Shown: in pieces, positions 18,422 through 27,856 of the stretch
How the letters are laid out: every line of letters starts with the position of its first letter
Position numbering within the stretch: position 1 is the first letter of the stretch
Origin: Phycisphaeraceae bacterium
GTDB taxonomy: Bacteria; Planctomycetota; Phycisphaerae; Phycisphaerales; Phycisphaeraceae
Direction of reading: 5' to 3'
Assembly: GCA_028277745.1 (NCBI GenBank)
Contig: JANQFR010000015.1
Coordinates: 1 to 64,000 of the forward strand
DNA: 64,000 nt
Notes under the pieces: generated by a model
What the model was told of the DNA's origin: nothing
The model's database searches: none
Seen by the model: only the letters and a program-made list of their open reading frames with translations
Program-made: the position numbers and the translations under genes

Positions 18422-18768
18422 ATGACACGCGTTTTGCTTTGCATCTTGTTGCACTCACCTTCGTCCCCCAAGCCATGGCTGAAGATGCCCCCGGCTATGC
18501 GTGGTTGGATAGCGATCCGCACCGGTCGTGCCTGCACTTTACGCCGGCGCAAGCCGACGTGTTCCGCAAGGCCGACCCGTTCGACTACGCCGAAGGCACG
18601 CACCCGGGCGGGAGCGTGGTCGATGCGAAACGTGGGAAGGCGTACCACTTCCTCCACCGTGGCAAATCGTACGACACCTACTCGTCGGTGTATCTGATCG
18701 AACGAACCCTCATCAGCGAACGGTTCACCCGCTTGCTGCCCCGCTCTGAACTGGAGGACGACGGCTAA
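18422..18768 (+). pseudogene. Small secreted hypothetical protein, probably frameshifted
   Basis: The ATG at 18422 begins a signal-peptide-like stretch (MTRVLLCILLHS). The convincing body of the protein lies in a different frame from about 18470 to the stop at 18768: AMAEDAPGYAWLDSDPHRS to the acidic end RSELEDDG. That second frame has only a TTG start, in the middle of the hydrophobic stretch. One inserted or deleted base near 18440-18475 would join the two. No family is recognised. It sits between GH9 and a Gfo-type dehydrogenase in the same operon. Confidence 0.45.
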
Positions 18769-18791
18769 CCGCCGCGATTGGAGTTTTCGGC

Positions 18792-19838
18792 ATGATCAAG
18801 ATCGGCATCATCGGCGCGGGAGACAACGGCCTTGGGCACGCGGAGTACTACGCCGCGTCCGACCGGGTCGAGTTGATGGGCATCGCGGACCCCGACACTT
18901 CACGGGCCGGGCCGGCCTCCGAGAGGTACGGGTGCCGAGCTTTCACCTCGCACGTCCCGTTGTTGGATGTGGTCGACACGGTGGTGATCTCGTCGCCGAA
19001 CCACCTGCACGCGGACCACGCGATCGAATCTGCGCGGGCGGGCCGCCATGTCTTCTGCGAGAAGCCGATGGGGCTCAACCTCAAGGAATCTCTGGGGATC
19101 CACGACGCAGTGCGCGACGCCCGGGTCGCGTCGACGGTCGGCTTCTCCACCGCGTTCGGCCCGGTCTGTCGCACCATGACGCGCTTAGCGCGGTCAGGTG
19201 AGCTGGGCCCAATCCGATCGCTGTGGGCCCGGCGGCTGTGGAAGCTCCCGCCGGAGGGCCCCGCGTGGCGCGACGACCCTTCCCGTAGCGGCGGTGTGTT
19301 ATACGAGATCAATGTCCACGAGTTGGACTGGCTCATGCGGGTGGGCGGCGAGGTCGAATCGGTCAGCGCCCACATATGGGCGGCGGACGATTCCCACCCG
19401 CGAGCCAATGACCACCACTGGGTCACCCTCGGCTTCGCGGGCGGCGCGACCGGGACACACGAGGGCTCATGGTGCTCAAACATCTGCAACTTCTACCGCG
19501 GCGTGGACGGCACCGACGCGGGCGTGGCCACAGACGAGTGGGGGTCGTCCGTCACACTCACGCGTGACAACCAGTCGGAGACGATCGAATTGGACGAGCG
19601 GTTTGATCTGCGCGATCATTTTCTCGACTGCATCGAGCAGCGCGCCGAACCCGTCGCGGACGTCGCGTACGCGTTGCAGGTGATGTGCGTGGCCGAGGCG
19701 GTGTTGGTTTCCCACCATGAGCAGCGGTTGGTTGAACCCGCCGGCTTGCTCCGCAAGTTCCGAGGCGGCGTTCCCGACCCCGTGATCAAGGCCAGCCGTG
19801 TGCCGCGACGGGTCGTGACTTCAGGCCGAGCGAAATAG
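18792..19838 (+). CDS. Gfo/Idh/MocA-family oxidoreductase
   Basis: A 348-residue NAD(P)-dependent dehydrogenase. It begins with a classic Rossmann loop (GIIGAGDNGLGHAEYY), keeps the EKP motif (VFCEKPMGLN) and has the substrate-side block LYEINVHELDWLMRVGG. GGAG lies 8 nt upstream of the ATG. It ends 1 nt before the enolase-superfamily gene, so the two products probably act in sequence on a monosaccharide freed by the GH9 enzyme or its partners (oxidation to a lactone or keto form, then dehydration). That pathway is an inference. Confidence 0.93.
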   Translation: MIKIGIIGAGDNGLGHAEYYAASDRVELMGIADPDTSRAGPASERYGCRAFTSHVPLLDVVDTVVISSPNHLHADHAIESARAGRHVFCEKPMGLNLKESLGIHDAVRDARVASTVGFSTAFGPVCRTMTRLARSGELGPIRSLWARRLWKLPPEGPAWRDDPSRSGGVLYEINVHELDWLMRVGGEVESVSAHIWAADDSHPRANDHHWVTLGFAGGATGTHEGSWCSNICNFYRGVDGTDAGVATDEWGSSVTLTRDNQSETIELDERFDLRDHFLDCIEQRAEPVADVAYALQVMCVAEAVLVSHHEQRLVEPAGLLRKFRGGVPDPVIKASRVPRRVVTSGRAK

Positions 19839-19839
19839 C

Positions 19840-20985
19840 ATGGGTCTCATGTCGGCAGCGTGTAACCCGTTGGCCTTGGCGGACGATCTGCACCGGCTGT
19901 TTGACAAGCCGGTGGACTGCCGCCGGATCGAACTGCTCGCTGTGGACGACGAGTGCTTCACGCGTATCACCTGCAACGAGGGGAGCGTCGGATTCGCGCC
20001 GGTGACGTTCCGGATGCCTGTGCTGCTTGGTTTGTTTACCGATCACGTCCTGCCGTTCTGGCTCGGCCAAGACCTGCGGCAACTCCCTAACCTCATCCCG
20101 GCGTGCTATCGGCACCGAAGCAACTACAAGTTCAGCGGGATGGCTATCTGGTCCGGTATCGCCGCGGTGGAACTGGCGGTGGTCGACCTCCTCGCCCGAC
20201 GGCTCGGGTGGCCGGTGCACCGCCTGCTGGGGCCGAAGCTCAGAGAGTCCGTGGCGGTTCGCGCCACGAGCCCCCGGCGGGACACCGATCCCGCCGAAGA
20301 AATCGCGGAACTCGAGGCCCATCGCACGGTCTTGGGCGCTCAGGCGGTGAAGTTCCGCATCGGCGGCCGGTTCCAATGCGCGGACCCGACGCCCGGGCGG
20401 ACCGAATCTTTGCTGAAGGAAGCACGCCGTGTCCTGCCCGCCTGCGTCGCGATCCACGTGGACGCCAACGGGAGCTACGACGAGGCGACCGCGATCCGGG
20501 TCGGGGCGATGCTCGATGATGTCGGCGTGTCGCTGTTTGAAGAACCGGTGCCCTTCGAGCAGTTCGAGGCTTGCCGACGGGTGGCTCACGCGACGCGCGT
20601 ACCGGTCGCGGCGGGCGAGCAGGAGACGCGCGAAGCGATGTTCGCGTGGATGTGCCGAGAGCACGGCGCGGACGTGATCATGGCAGACATTAATTACAAC
20701 GGTGGGTTGCTCCGGACCCGCCGCGTCGCCGCGCTCGCCGAGGCCACGGGGCTGCCGTTCATGACGCACATCCAGGGGCACGGCCACCACCTTGCGGTGG
20801 TGTGTCAGTTGCTGGCGGTACTGCCCAACGCCGATCAGTTCCTGAGCTATAGTCGCCGGGCGCCCCGCATGTTCGAAGTCCGCGACGGGAAGCTCGACGT
20901 GTCCGACACCCCGGGGTTTGGGCTCGACGCAGACTTGTTGCATGATGGACGAACCGTTGCGGAAATCCACAGCCCACCCGTTTGA
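19840..20985 (+). CDS. Mandelate racemase/muconate lactonizing-type enzyme
   Basis: An enolase-superfamily protein of 381 residues. The three metal ligands are visible in IHVDANGSYD (Asp), SLFEEPVPF (Glu) and VAAGEQET (Glu). The second-strand base motif reads VKFRIGG, with KxR where KxK is usual, and a C-terminal His-rich THIQGHGHHLAVV offers the other acid/base. These features suit sugar-acid dehydratases better than racemases with two lysines. It starts 1 nt after the dehydrogenase gene and overlaps the next start (TGATG), so the three are translationally coupled. It probably dehydrates a sugar acid; the identity of that acid is unknown. Confidence 0.9.
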   Translation: MGLMSAACNPLALADDLHRLFDKPVDCRRIELLAVDDECFTRITCNEGSVGFAPVTFRMPVLLGLFTDHVLPFWLGQDLRQLPNLIPACYRHRSNYKFSGMAIWSGIAAVELAVVDLLARRLGWPVHRLLGPKLRESVAVRATSPRRDTDPAEEIAELEAHRTVLGAQAVKFRIGGRFQCADPTPGRTESLLKEARRVLPACVAIHVDANGSYDEATAIRVGAMLDDVGVSLFEEPVPFEQFEACRRVAHATRVPVAAGEQETREAMFAWMCREHGADVIMADINYNGGLLRTRRVAALAEATGLPFMTHIQGHGHHLAVVCQLLAVLPNADQFLSYSRRAPRMFEVRDGKLDVSDTPGFGLDADLLHDGRTVAEIHSPPV

Positions 20986-21512
20986 TGATGACGATGAACA
21001 CAACCCCCGCCACACAACAACGCGCAGTTAGCAGCCGGGTCCGCTCACTGATCGATCGGATGACGCTGAAAGAGAAGGCGGGACAGTTGAGCCAGCTCTC
21101 AAGCCGGCATGCCGATCATGCGGCTATGTTGGACTACGCGGCGAGCGGACGTCTGGGCTCGTTGATCCTCGCGTCCACTCCGTTAGCAGGAAACGAAGAA
21201 CAGCAAATCGCGAAGCTGACGGAACTCAACGCGATCCAACGGGCGGCGGTAGATGGCTCGCGTCTTGGGATCCCGCTGCTGTTTGGACGCGATGTGATCC
21301 ACGGCCAATCGACGATTTTCCCCATACCGATCGGGCAGGCGGCGACATGGGACCCGGAGTTGATCGAAGACATGGCGCATGTCTCGGCGAAGGAAGCCGC
21401 GGCGTCGGGCATCCACTGGACTTTCTCGCCGATGGTGGACATCTCCCGTGACCCGCGGTGGGGGCGGATAGCAGAGGGACTCGCCGGTAGGACGTGTGGG
21501 CCGCCCCCGTAA
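20985..21512 (+). pseudogene. GH3 beta-glucosidase-type gene, truncated by transposase sequence
   Basis: The first 165 codons are a good GH3 N-terminal domain with no signal peptide: IDRMTLKEKAGQLSQ, LLFGRDVIHG, TFSPMVDISRDPRWGRIAEG. Functional proteins continue with GEDPYL and reach the nucleophile Asp (in an SDW-type motif) about 100 residues later. Here the sequence switches at about 21480 to a transposase gene and the frame stops at 21512. The rest of GH3 (about 500 codons) is not found downstream. The product would lack the nucleophile and be inactive. The start overlaps the stop of the upstream gene. Confidence 0.88.
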
Positions 21513-22311
21513 GATCGGGGTGGATGTTCGACGGGCCATCATCCGGATGGCGAGGGAGAACCCGGGCTGGGGTTACCTTCGGATCGTGGGCGAACTGCTC
21601 AAGCTGCGGGTCCCGATTGGTAAGAGCAGCGTCCGCCGGATCTTGCGGGAAAAGGGCCTCTATCCCACCCCCGATCGATCGAGCCGGCCCGGCTTCCAAC
21701 CCTGGCAAACCTTTATCCAGGCTTATGTCAACACATTGGTCGCCTGTGACTTCTTCTGCAAGACGATCTAGACGCCGTTCGGCAAGCGGCAGGCGTACAT
21801 GATGCTGTTCCTGCACGTGGGCAGCCGGAAAGTCTGGATTTCACCGGCGACCTACCATCCGGATTCGAATTGGGTCAAGCAGCAGGGGCGCAACGCTCTG
21901 ATGTGGCTCGAAGACAGCGGGCTGGAAGCCACCCACCTGATTCATGACCGAGATACCAAGTTCACCCAGGCGTTCGACCAACTCCTGCAAGCTGCGGGCG
22001 TCTGCATCGTGAAGTCGCCGGTTCAGGCCCCCAATGCAAATGCGTTCGCTGAGGCCCGGATCGCGTCTGTGCGGCGCGAGTGCCTGGATCACTTCATGTG
22101 CTTCAGCTTGCGGCACGTCGATCACATCGTGCAGGCATTCGTAGACTTCAGCAACGAACACCGACCACATCAACGTATGGGCAATCGCATCTTGTCTCTG
22201 CAACCAAAACTGAAGTCGCACCTCAGCAAGCAAGCTGAGTCGCTTAGGCGGATCAAACGCAAGTCTCAGCTCGGCGGGCTGTTGAAACACTACTACCGAG
22301 AGGCCGCCTGA
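21484..22311 (+). pseudogene. Integrase-core (rve) transposase, 5'-truncated, with internal amber stop
   Basis: The frame encodes the C-terminal two-thirds of a planctomycete integrase-type transposase: GRPRKIGVDVRRAI and WGYLRIVGELLKL (helix-turn-helix), VACDFFCKTI (first catalytic Asp), HDRDTKF (second Asp), NANAFAEARIASVRRECLDH (Glu region) and the typical end LGGLLKHYYREAA. A TAG at 21769-21771 interrupts the frame where relatives have Trp (TGG). The N-terminal part seen in the copy at 30170 is absent, so the join to GH3 is a rearrangement and not a clean insertion. Confidence 0.88.
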
Positions 22312-22766
22312 ACCGGGCTGATCTTGTTGCCCGTTTTTGTTTGACTTTTCAAAGACTAGGCTTATCACATGTCGTGATAACAGCTGCCGTATCGTTATTC
22401 CGCAGGGATGCTATTCGAGCTAAGTCTTTGAATCATGAATCTTGTCACCCGAGCGGGTAACCGGTAAATGTAGGATCAATTCAAGGTCGGCTCTAACGAC
22501 ATTCATCATGCGCCTACATTATGGAATAGACCGGTCTCAACTATTGAACCTATCCCCTTGGTGGAAGGAGGTGAAATCCAGCCAGAAATCGCGATTGAGC
22601 GAAAACATGTAGTCGGGGATCCTCGGTTGCTTTACCCGGTGATCAGGGTGACGCCGAAGCTTTCTTCAGCGTTATAAAAAGACCGCTCGGGATAGTGCCA
22701 CAATCTGCTGGCTCACCGCTCGGGTCGCGAATAACGCGGTTGTGACGATACGACGCGCGAACAAAC
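22312..22766. other. 455-nt gap downstream of transposase relic
   Basis: No gene is visible. It contains the element-end core GCGCCTACATTATG at 22510-22523, about 200 nt after the transposase stop. No missing GH3 sequence is recognisable. The minus strand at 22611-22700 has a short open stretch of no known family. Confidence 0.5.
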
Positions 22767-23471
22767 CTACTCCGCTTGACTGACCGGCTCGGTGGGAGTG
22801 GCGAGTTTCAACTCGTAAATGAGCAAGTCTCGTGAGTCGTTGTCGTGGCGCTTGGTCTCGATGACAATACGATCGGGGCTGGCATCGGCGGCGAAGTCGA
22901 GGTTCGTGACCCAATCGGTGGTTAACGGCGTATCGGAAGTGGACCCGGGCTGACTCAGGCGGTATTGGAAGACGGGTGGATTGGTGGTGCGGTCCCACGC
23001 GAACTCGGCGACCAGTCGGTTGTCATAGGAGGAGCCGGTGCCCAGTGTGGCGATGTCCAGACCGGCGTGGGTCTTGCTGGTGAGCGTGCGTGACTTGTCG
23101 GCCTCGACACGCACAATATTGCGGGACTGCAGGCGGAGGCGGAACAGCTCTTTCTCGCCGGCCATGGCACGGAGATACCCGTCGGCAGCGCTCGTTGTAG
23201 TGCCCACGGTGACGGTAAATACACCCTTTTCTTTCGACTCGCCAAGCTGCCAGATGGCTCGCGGAGGTTGCTCCGTGTTGCCGCCGAGTCGGAGGAATCC
23301 GTCTTTGTTGTGGGTTTCGATTGATTCGGTTTCGCCCGCGAACGTCAAGCCGTGTTCGGCGGTGAGACTGGGGATATCGGTCTGCGTGTCGGATTCGAAA
23401 TCAAGCGTCTGGGGCGAGACGCCGGTACTCAGCAGCAAGGTAGTGGCGATGGCAGCGGCGGTCTTCGGCAT
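22767..23471 (-). CDS. Internal gene: small exported beta-sandwich protein (alternative start)
   Basis: ATG at 23471 lies in frame inside the longer gene. It is preceded by a full AAAGGAG ribosome site (complement of 23479-23485) at 7 nt and followed by a signal peptide. The 234-residue product starts with TLDFESDTQTDIPSL and looks like a concanavalin-type domain with AIWQLGESKEKG and ITKRHDNDSRDLLIYELKL-like strands. It was very likely an independent gene; the upstream gene seems to have lost its stop codon, perhaps by a one-base frameshift, since a TGA lies in another frame just before the junction. No family is named. Confidence 0.6.
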   Translation of the reverse strand: MPKTAAAIATTLLLSTGVSPQTLDFESDTQTDIPSLTAEHGLTFAGETESIETHNKDGFLRLGGNTEQPPRAIWQLGESKEKGVFTVTVGTTTSAADGYLRAMAGEKELFRLRLQSRNIVRVEADKSRTLTSKTHAGLDIATLGTGSSYDNRLVAEFAWDRTTNPPVFQYRLSQPGSTSDTPLTTDWVTNLDFAADASPDRIVIETKRHDNDSRDLLIYELKLATPTEPVSQAE

Positions 23472-25448
23472 GGGGATGCTCCTTTGAGGATCAGGGAGAT
23501 CGGCATGGGTGCTGTCGATGGCATAGAAACGCACCGCCAACGGTGGCAGAACGTCTTCGAAGGTGTCTGACTCAACCTTCAGGTCACGGTTGTCCGTGAG
23601 GTCGACGATCTTCGTCGCAGCCTGGTCGAGTTGGAATCGGGCGTTGCTCTCGGCGGTCTGGCTGGCGTTGACTGCAAGGATGTAGCGGCGGCCTTCAAAT
23701 GCCATCGTCCGGCATTCGAGGGTGGACTCATCGCTTCCTGTCGTGACCGTTACAGCAGGTGCTGGTTGCGTGGAAAGCAACAACGGCGCGTAGGCCGCGA
23801 GTTCTTCGGCGAGTTCGACGACCTGTGGCCAGTATGCGTCAAACTCGATGTCCTGTGCACGGACCAGGTCAAACATGGAGTAGAGCACAATGCCGTTGGC
23901 CCCCGCGGCGACCGCCTGCCAGACCATGTTGCGGAGCTGCGGGATGGTGGGCGTGCCGCCGGGCCGATCCTGAGTGCCGGGGTAATTGTGCCAGTCGAAG
24001 GCCTGGATGACCTGCCAGAGCGGCCGGGCGTTCTTTACCTCGCCGATCGTGCGGTCGGTCCACTCGGTAACCAGGCGGATCGGTTTGCCGGGCAGGGGGT
24101 AAGGATCAGTGCCGATGACGTCGAAGGTGTCGGTGTATCGGCCGACTTGGTGCGGCCGTTGCAGAACAGTCCACGTGGGATGGTCCGGATCGTCTTGCAC
24201 AACCCAGCGGTGGTGGGCGGCGGCCTGCGGGATGAAGCTGGGCGGCAGTTCATCGTTGATATACCAGCACAGCAGTGCCGGGTGATCACGCAGGTCCCAG
24301 ATGATCGGCCGGATCAATCGGCCTTCATCGGCTGGAGTGTCGAGCCCGGCGGGAGCAAACTTGCTGCCCGCGAAATAGTCTTTGATCGAGGCTGCGTACA
24401 TCACGCCGGCGGCTTGAGCACGGTCTAACTCGTTGCGATTGGGATCGCTGTAGGGCAGCACCAGATTGAACGGCGTGTCCTGCAGCAGGTCCAGCGTGCT
24501 CTGGGGCAGGCCCTTGCGGGCGTAGACACCGATAGGAAAGACAGGCTGGCCTCGCACGATGAGCCTGCGGTGATCATCGATATAGACCTTCGGCTGATCC
24601 TCTGTGGATCGCACCGTCAAGTCGTGCGCGGCGCGGTGCAAAACGGTCCCGTCGGCGTCACGCCACTCCACAACGGCAACGTACGAGCCGATGGGCCAAT
24701 CCGCGGCATCGAGCTTCAGCGTGTGCTGGCTGACTTCGCCGACGGGTTGATACGTATGGGCGATCGACGCTCCAACTCTATCGAACGCGGTCAGCCAGAC
24801 CGCGCTGTCCTCGCCGGCGGATGTCGGATCAGCAATGTCGATGCCGACCTCGACTCTTTGCGGGCCATGTTCCCAAAGCCAGCCTCGGTATACCGGCCGG
24901 GTCAGCAGGCTTTCAAAGGCCGGTTCCGGGACACGAACGATCTCGATGTCGTCGAACCACGCGGTTCCGGTCGAGCCCTTACGGGCATAGCAGACAATCT
25001 GCGCGTGCGTTGCCTCTTGCGGCAGCACGAACGTATCGGTTTGCACCCGTGTCCAATCCCGAGTGCCGTTGAGGCCGGGCGGGTACATCCCGCCCAGGAA
25101 GTGGTCCGACGCGAAGTACTCGACCGCCAGCGTCGCACCGTCTCCCGCGACACCTTCGGTCTTCACCCAGCCCTGTAACTGGTACTCGTGATCGAGCGAC
25201 AACTCGACGCTCTGGATGGCCAGTTTGTACCGATCAGCATTGGCGTTTTGCCAGCGCAAGGCAGATTCACCCGATCGTTTCACGTCGGCGTCAACGCCAA
25301 AGCTCGGAGATGGGTAGACCCAGGCCGAGTCATTGGAGGTTGACTCGAACCCGGGGTCGGCAACGAGCGGCGTGCCCTGGGCGTAAGCACCCATCGACCA
25401 GAGCACAAGGATTGCCAAAGCTATGCATCGTGCCGTGTAAAGGCTCAC
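22767..25448 (-). CDS. Secreted TIM-barrel glycosidase-like protein fused to a second exported protein
   Basis: An 893-residue open frame. Residues 1-23 are a signal peptide (ending MGAYAQG), about 27-165 a CBM4-like jelly roll (ADPGFESTSNDSAWV to WFDDIEIVRV), about 170-275 an Ig-like domain, and about 280-560 a TIM-barrel of clan-A type (RLIVRGQPVFPIGVYA, LLCWYINDELPP with a possible acid Glu, and GANGIVLYSMFD). At residue 660 a second signal peptide begins (MPKTAAAIATTLLLSTG), so two proteins appear joined. The GTG start overlaps the stop of the PEP-CTERM gene (GTGA). The family and substrate are unknown. Confidence 0.8.
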   Translation of the reverse strand: MSLYTARCIALAILVLWSMGAYAQGTPLVADPGFESTSNDSAWVYPSPSFGVDADVKRSGESALRWQNANADRYKLAIQSVELSLDHEYQLQGWVKTEGVAGDGATLAVEYFASDHFLGGMYPPGLNGTRDWTRVQTDTFVLPQEATHAQIVCYARKGSTGTAWFDDIEIVRVPEPAFESLLTRPVYRGWLWEHGPQRVEVGIDIADPTSAGEDSAVWLTAFDRVGASIAHTYQPVGEVSQHTLKLDAADWPIGSYVAVVEWRDADGTVLHRAAHDLTVRSTEDQPKVYIDDHRRLIVRGQPVFPIGVYARKGLPQSTLDLLQDTPFNLVLPYSDPNRNELDRAQAAGVMYAASIKDYFAGSKFAPAGLDTPADEGRLIRPIIWDLRDHPALLCWYINDELPPSFIPQAAAHHRWVVQDDPDHPTWTVLQRPHQVGRYTDTFDVIGTDPYPLPGKPIRLVTEWTDRTIGEVKNARPLWQVIQAFDWHNYPGTQDRPGGTPTIPQLRNMVWQAVAAGANGIVLYSMFDLVRAQDIEFDAYWPQVVELAEELAAYAPLLLSTQPAPAVTVTTGSDESTLECRTMAFEGRRYILAVNASQTAESNARFQLDQAATKIVDLTDNRDLKVESDTFEDVLPPLAVRFYAIDSTHADLPDPQRSIPMPKTAAAIATTLLLSTGVSPQTLDFESDTQTDIPSLTAEHGLTFAGETESIETHNKDGFLRLGGNTEQPPRAIWQLGESKEKGVFTVTVGTTTSAADGYLRAMAGEKELFRLRLQSRNIVRVEADKSRTLTSKTHAGLDIATLGTGSSYDNRLVAEFAWDRTTNPPVFQYRLSQPGSTSDTPLTTDWVTNLDFAADASPDRIVIETKRHDNDSRDLLIYELKLATPTEPVSQAE

Positions 25449-26281
25449 CGACGCGGCCTCCCAGCCAGAGCAAACATTCCGAGGCCGAGCAGGGCGAGGC
25501 TTGCCGGTTCGGGGATGAGTACCGTGGTGATCGACAGTCCCGAACCGGTGGCGACGTCGATGGTTCGGCCCGAGAGGAAATCACCGCTCGACAAGATCAA
25601 GTTGAACTCGCGGACTCCCTCGTCGTAGAGGCTCAGCAGCGAATCGCTGATCGTCTGATCGCCCACACGATCCAGGCCGATAATCTGAAACTGGTTGTTG
25701 ACAATGCTGCCCTCGGAGGAGGACTCCGCGGGCAGGAAGAAAGTGCTGTACACCGCTTCACCGGTCGCACCAATTCCCGTCAGCGTCGTGCCTGCCGAGG
25801 CACTGGTGTACGACAGATACACGTCGTACTTCTTCGTGTCGTCACTGGCGATCAATGCGAGATCGAGGTCGAGCGCAGTGAGATCGAGATTGTTGGTACT
25901 CAGATAGCCATCCAGCGGCGTGAGATCGAAACTCCACTGCACGGCGCCAGCCCGTTGAACGCCGCCAACACCGTCAAGATCGGACGTGAAGCGGTTGAGC
26001 TGACGAACGCGTGTCACCGAAGAAAACGTCTGGAGCGCAACATCTTCGCCGGCATCGGCCGGGCTATTCCCATCGCTGTTCTGACTCGTGCCGGAAAAAT
26101 CGCTGTTGATTTGTACCGGCGCGGCCAGCACCGCACGTGTGGAGAAACCGGAGAAGCCGGGGTCGAAGTAAGTCTCGGTAGCGACGTCTCCGGAACTGAG
26201 CCTGAAGTCGCCAACTTGCGTGATAGCCGCGCTCGCGGGCACAGCAATCAGCGTTACGAGGGTGAATGCGAGAGTTTTCAC
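25445..26281 (-). CDS. PEP-CTERM-anchored secreted protein
   Basis: A 278-residue exported protein with signal peptide (MKTLAFTLVTLIAVPASAA), a beta-rich Asp/Ser/Thr-rich body without known catalytic motifs, and the C-terminal sorting signal [13 protein letters not shown] followed by a short hydrophobic run and GRPRR. It is the locus B counterpart of the proteins at 13673, 37511, 51904 and 60762. The stop overlaps the GTG start of the glycosidase gene, so the two are translationally coupled. Upstream, 126 nt separate it from the GH20 gene on the same strand. Confidence 0.92.
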   Translation of the reverse strand: MKTLAFTLVTLIAVPASAAITQVGDFRLSSGDVATETYFDPGFSGFSTRAVLAAPVQINSDFSGTSQNSDGNSPADAGEDVALQTFSSVTRVRQLNRFTSDLDGVGGVQRAGAVQWSFDLTPLDGYLSTNNLDLTALDLDLALIASDDTKKYDVYLSYTSASAGTTLTGIGATGEAVYSTFFLPAESSSEGSIVNNQFQIIGLDRVGDQTISDSLLSLYDEGVREFNLILSSGDFLSGRTIDVATGSGLSITTVLIPEPASLALLGLGMFALAGRPRR

Positions 26282-26407
26282 AGCTTTTCCTCTGAAGTTA
26301 GAACGGCAAGCCGCACAAGGCGTACAGCCTTCGAGTCAGTACTTAGCAGCAAAGATGCGCAGGGTTGGTTCTGCATCAATAGCTCCATGGATTCGCTTCC
26401 TCAGATG

Positions 26408-27853
26408 TCATTCCCCGGCCGTCGCGGCGGCGGGTGATACGCAACTCGTGATCGCGGTTGGCACAATGTGTGTTTCGGTCGTGATGCGGTGCCGCAGGTC
26501 GTCGGCTTCGCGACGCAAGGCGGCACACCACGCGCGGCAATACGCGTCGGCGGAGGCATCGCCCACCAGCGGCTGCAGCATCGGCCGCAGTTCGTCGGCG
26601 AGACCTTCGACGCTTTTCACCCAAGGCTCGAAATGCTGGAACAGGAACGCGGCCATTCCGCCGTCCCCGCGTTCTGGTTCGGTGGCAAGCCCTGCGAGAT
26701 GTTCTTTGAGTTGCCGGGCGCGGCGCCAGGCCTCGTGTCGAGTTTCTTCAAGCTTTCGCAGGACGGACCGCAGCGCGTTGACCCGCGTGGTTTCGCCCAG
26801 ATCATCGATCAGGTGGGCGCAACGCTCCCAGCCATCGTTGGGCCAATTCCCCTCGTGCAGGAGCAGCCCCGCCATGGCCAACTCGGTTAGGCACGCATCG
26901 ATCGGCTCGATCTGGACTCGGGAGAACGCGTAGCGGGACCACCCGGTTGCTACCACACCAATCAGGTCGTACTCGCTGGCCGCCTGAGCCCAGCCAAGGT
27001 GATTGATCAGACGGGCCTCGGCATCGGGCAGGTCGCGGTATGGACCGTCCGCGCCCTTGTACGCCGAACTGCCCCACATCGGCACGCCCGCGGCAGCAAT
27101 GCGGTCGAGCGTCTCACGGCGGTGGTGGTGCAAACGGTCGTCCGGGCTGCCCCGGTAGCCCCAGACCATGAGATCGGCCTGATGGCCGATGGTCTGGAGG
27201 TCTTCGTCGGCCCAGTCGACCATCATGTCGTGCCAGAGGATCGGTCGGACCTCCCGACGATTCACTCGTTCGAGCAGCGGGGAAAGGTGATGCAGAAACA
27301 GCGCGGCCTCGCCGTGCTCCGCGGCGAAGGCGGCGGTGTCGGGATGACTGGCAAACACCCAGGCCTCGTCGCCTCCCAGGTGCATGCGACGGGTGGCGGG
27401 CATCGCATTCAGCACCTCATCAATCATGTCGCCGATCAAGTCCCCCGCCCCTGGCGCGAGCGGGTTGAGACAATCGGCCCGGTGCTCAACCTCCCGCATA
27501 CGGGCGTACGGCTCATGCTTGAGCACGTTTTCAAGGTGCCCTAGCGACTGAACCAGCGGGATGAGTTCGACCCCCAGCAAATCGGCTCGCTTAGCCAGCA
27601 ACTCTATCTGGTCTTGTCTGTAACACCGAGGCGACCTCAGCCTGGTGTCGAACGACCAGGGAAACATGTCTTCCCATTCGATCAGGACCGCATTGAATCG
27701 AAGTGCGGCGAAGTGATCCAACAGACACAGCAAGCGGTCGAAGTTCGGTGCTAGGCCTTTGAGATCCAGATGCACGCCACGAATCGCAACGGCCGGTTCC
27801 GCCGCGGCGAAACACGTTGAAGAGCGATCGGGCTGGCAGGTGCGTGAAGACAT
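26408..27853 (-). CDS. GH20-type beta-N-acetylhexosaminidase-like enzyme, cytoplasmic
   Basis: A 481-residue protein with no signal peptide, built as a GH20 TIM barrel. The catalytic Asp-Glu pair of substrate-assisted hexosaminidases is in MHLGGDEAW (Asp162, Glu163). Other family-like blocks are RGVHLDLKG at the first strand, NAVLIEWEDMFPW and LIPLVQSLGHLE. The absence of the N-terminal GH20b domain resembles eukaryotic HexD and its bacterial relatives, which act on free oligosaccharides or galactosaminides. It follows the GntR-type regulator by 3 nt and is probably controlled by it. The likely role is release of an amino sugar or galactose-type residue in the cytoplasm. Confidence 0.85.
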   Translation of the reverse strand: MSSRTCQPDRSSTCFAAAEPAVAIRGVHLDLKGLAPNFDRLLCLLDHFAALRFNAVLIEWEDMFPWSFDTRLRSPRCYRQDQIELLAKRADLLGVELIPLVQSLGHLENVLKHEPYARMREVEHRADCLNPLAPGAGDLIGDMIDEVLNAMPATRRMHLGGDEAWVFASHPDTAAFAAEHGEAALFLHHLSPLLERVNRREVRPILWHDMMVDWADEDLQTIGHQADLMVWGYRGSPDDRLHHHRRETLDRIAAAGVPMWGSSAYKGADGPYRDLPDAEARLINHLGWAQAASEYDLIGVVATGWSRYAFSRVQIEPIDACLTELAMAGLLLHEGNWPNDGWERCAHLIDDLGETTRVNALRSVLRKLEETRHEAWRRARQLKEHLAGLATEPERGDGGMAAFLFQHFEPWVKSVEGLADELRPMLQPLVGDASADAYCRAWCAALRREADDLRHRITTETHIVPTAITSCVSPAAATAGE

Positions 27854-27856
27854 CGT

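Noticed and set aside
21484..22311. Amber stop read as selenocysteine, pyrrolysine or a recoded sense codon
   Set aside because: The gene is also 5'-truncated, and no recoding signal is visible; decay is simpler.
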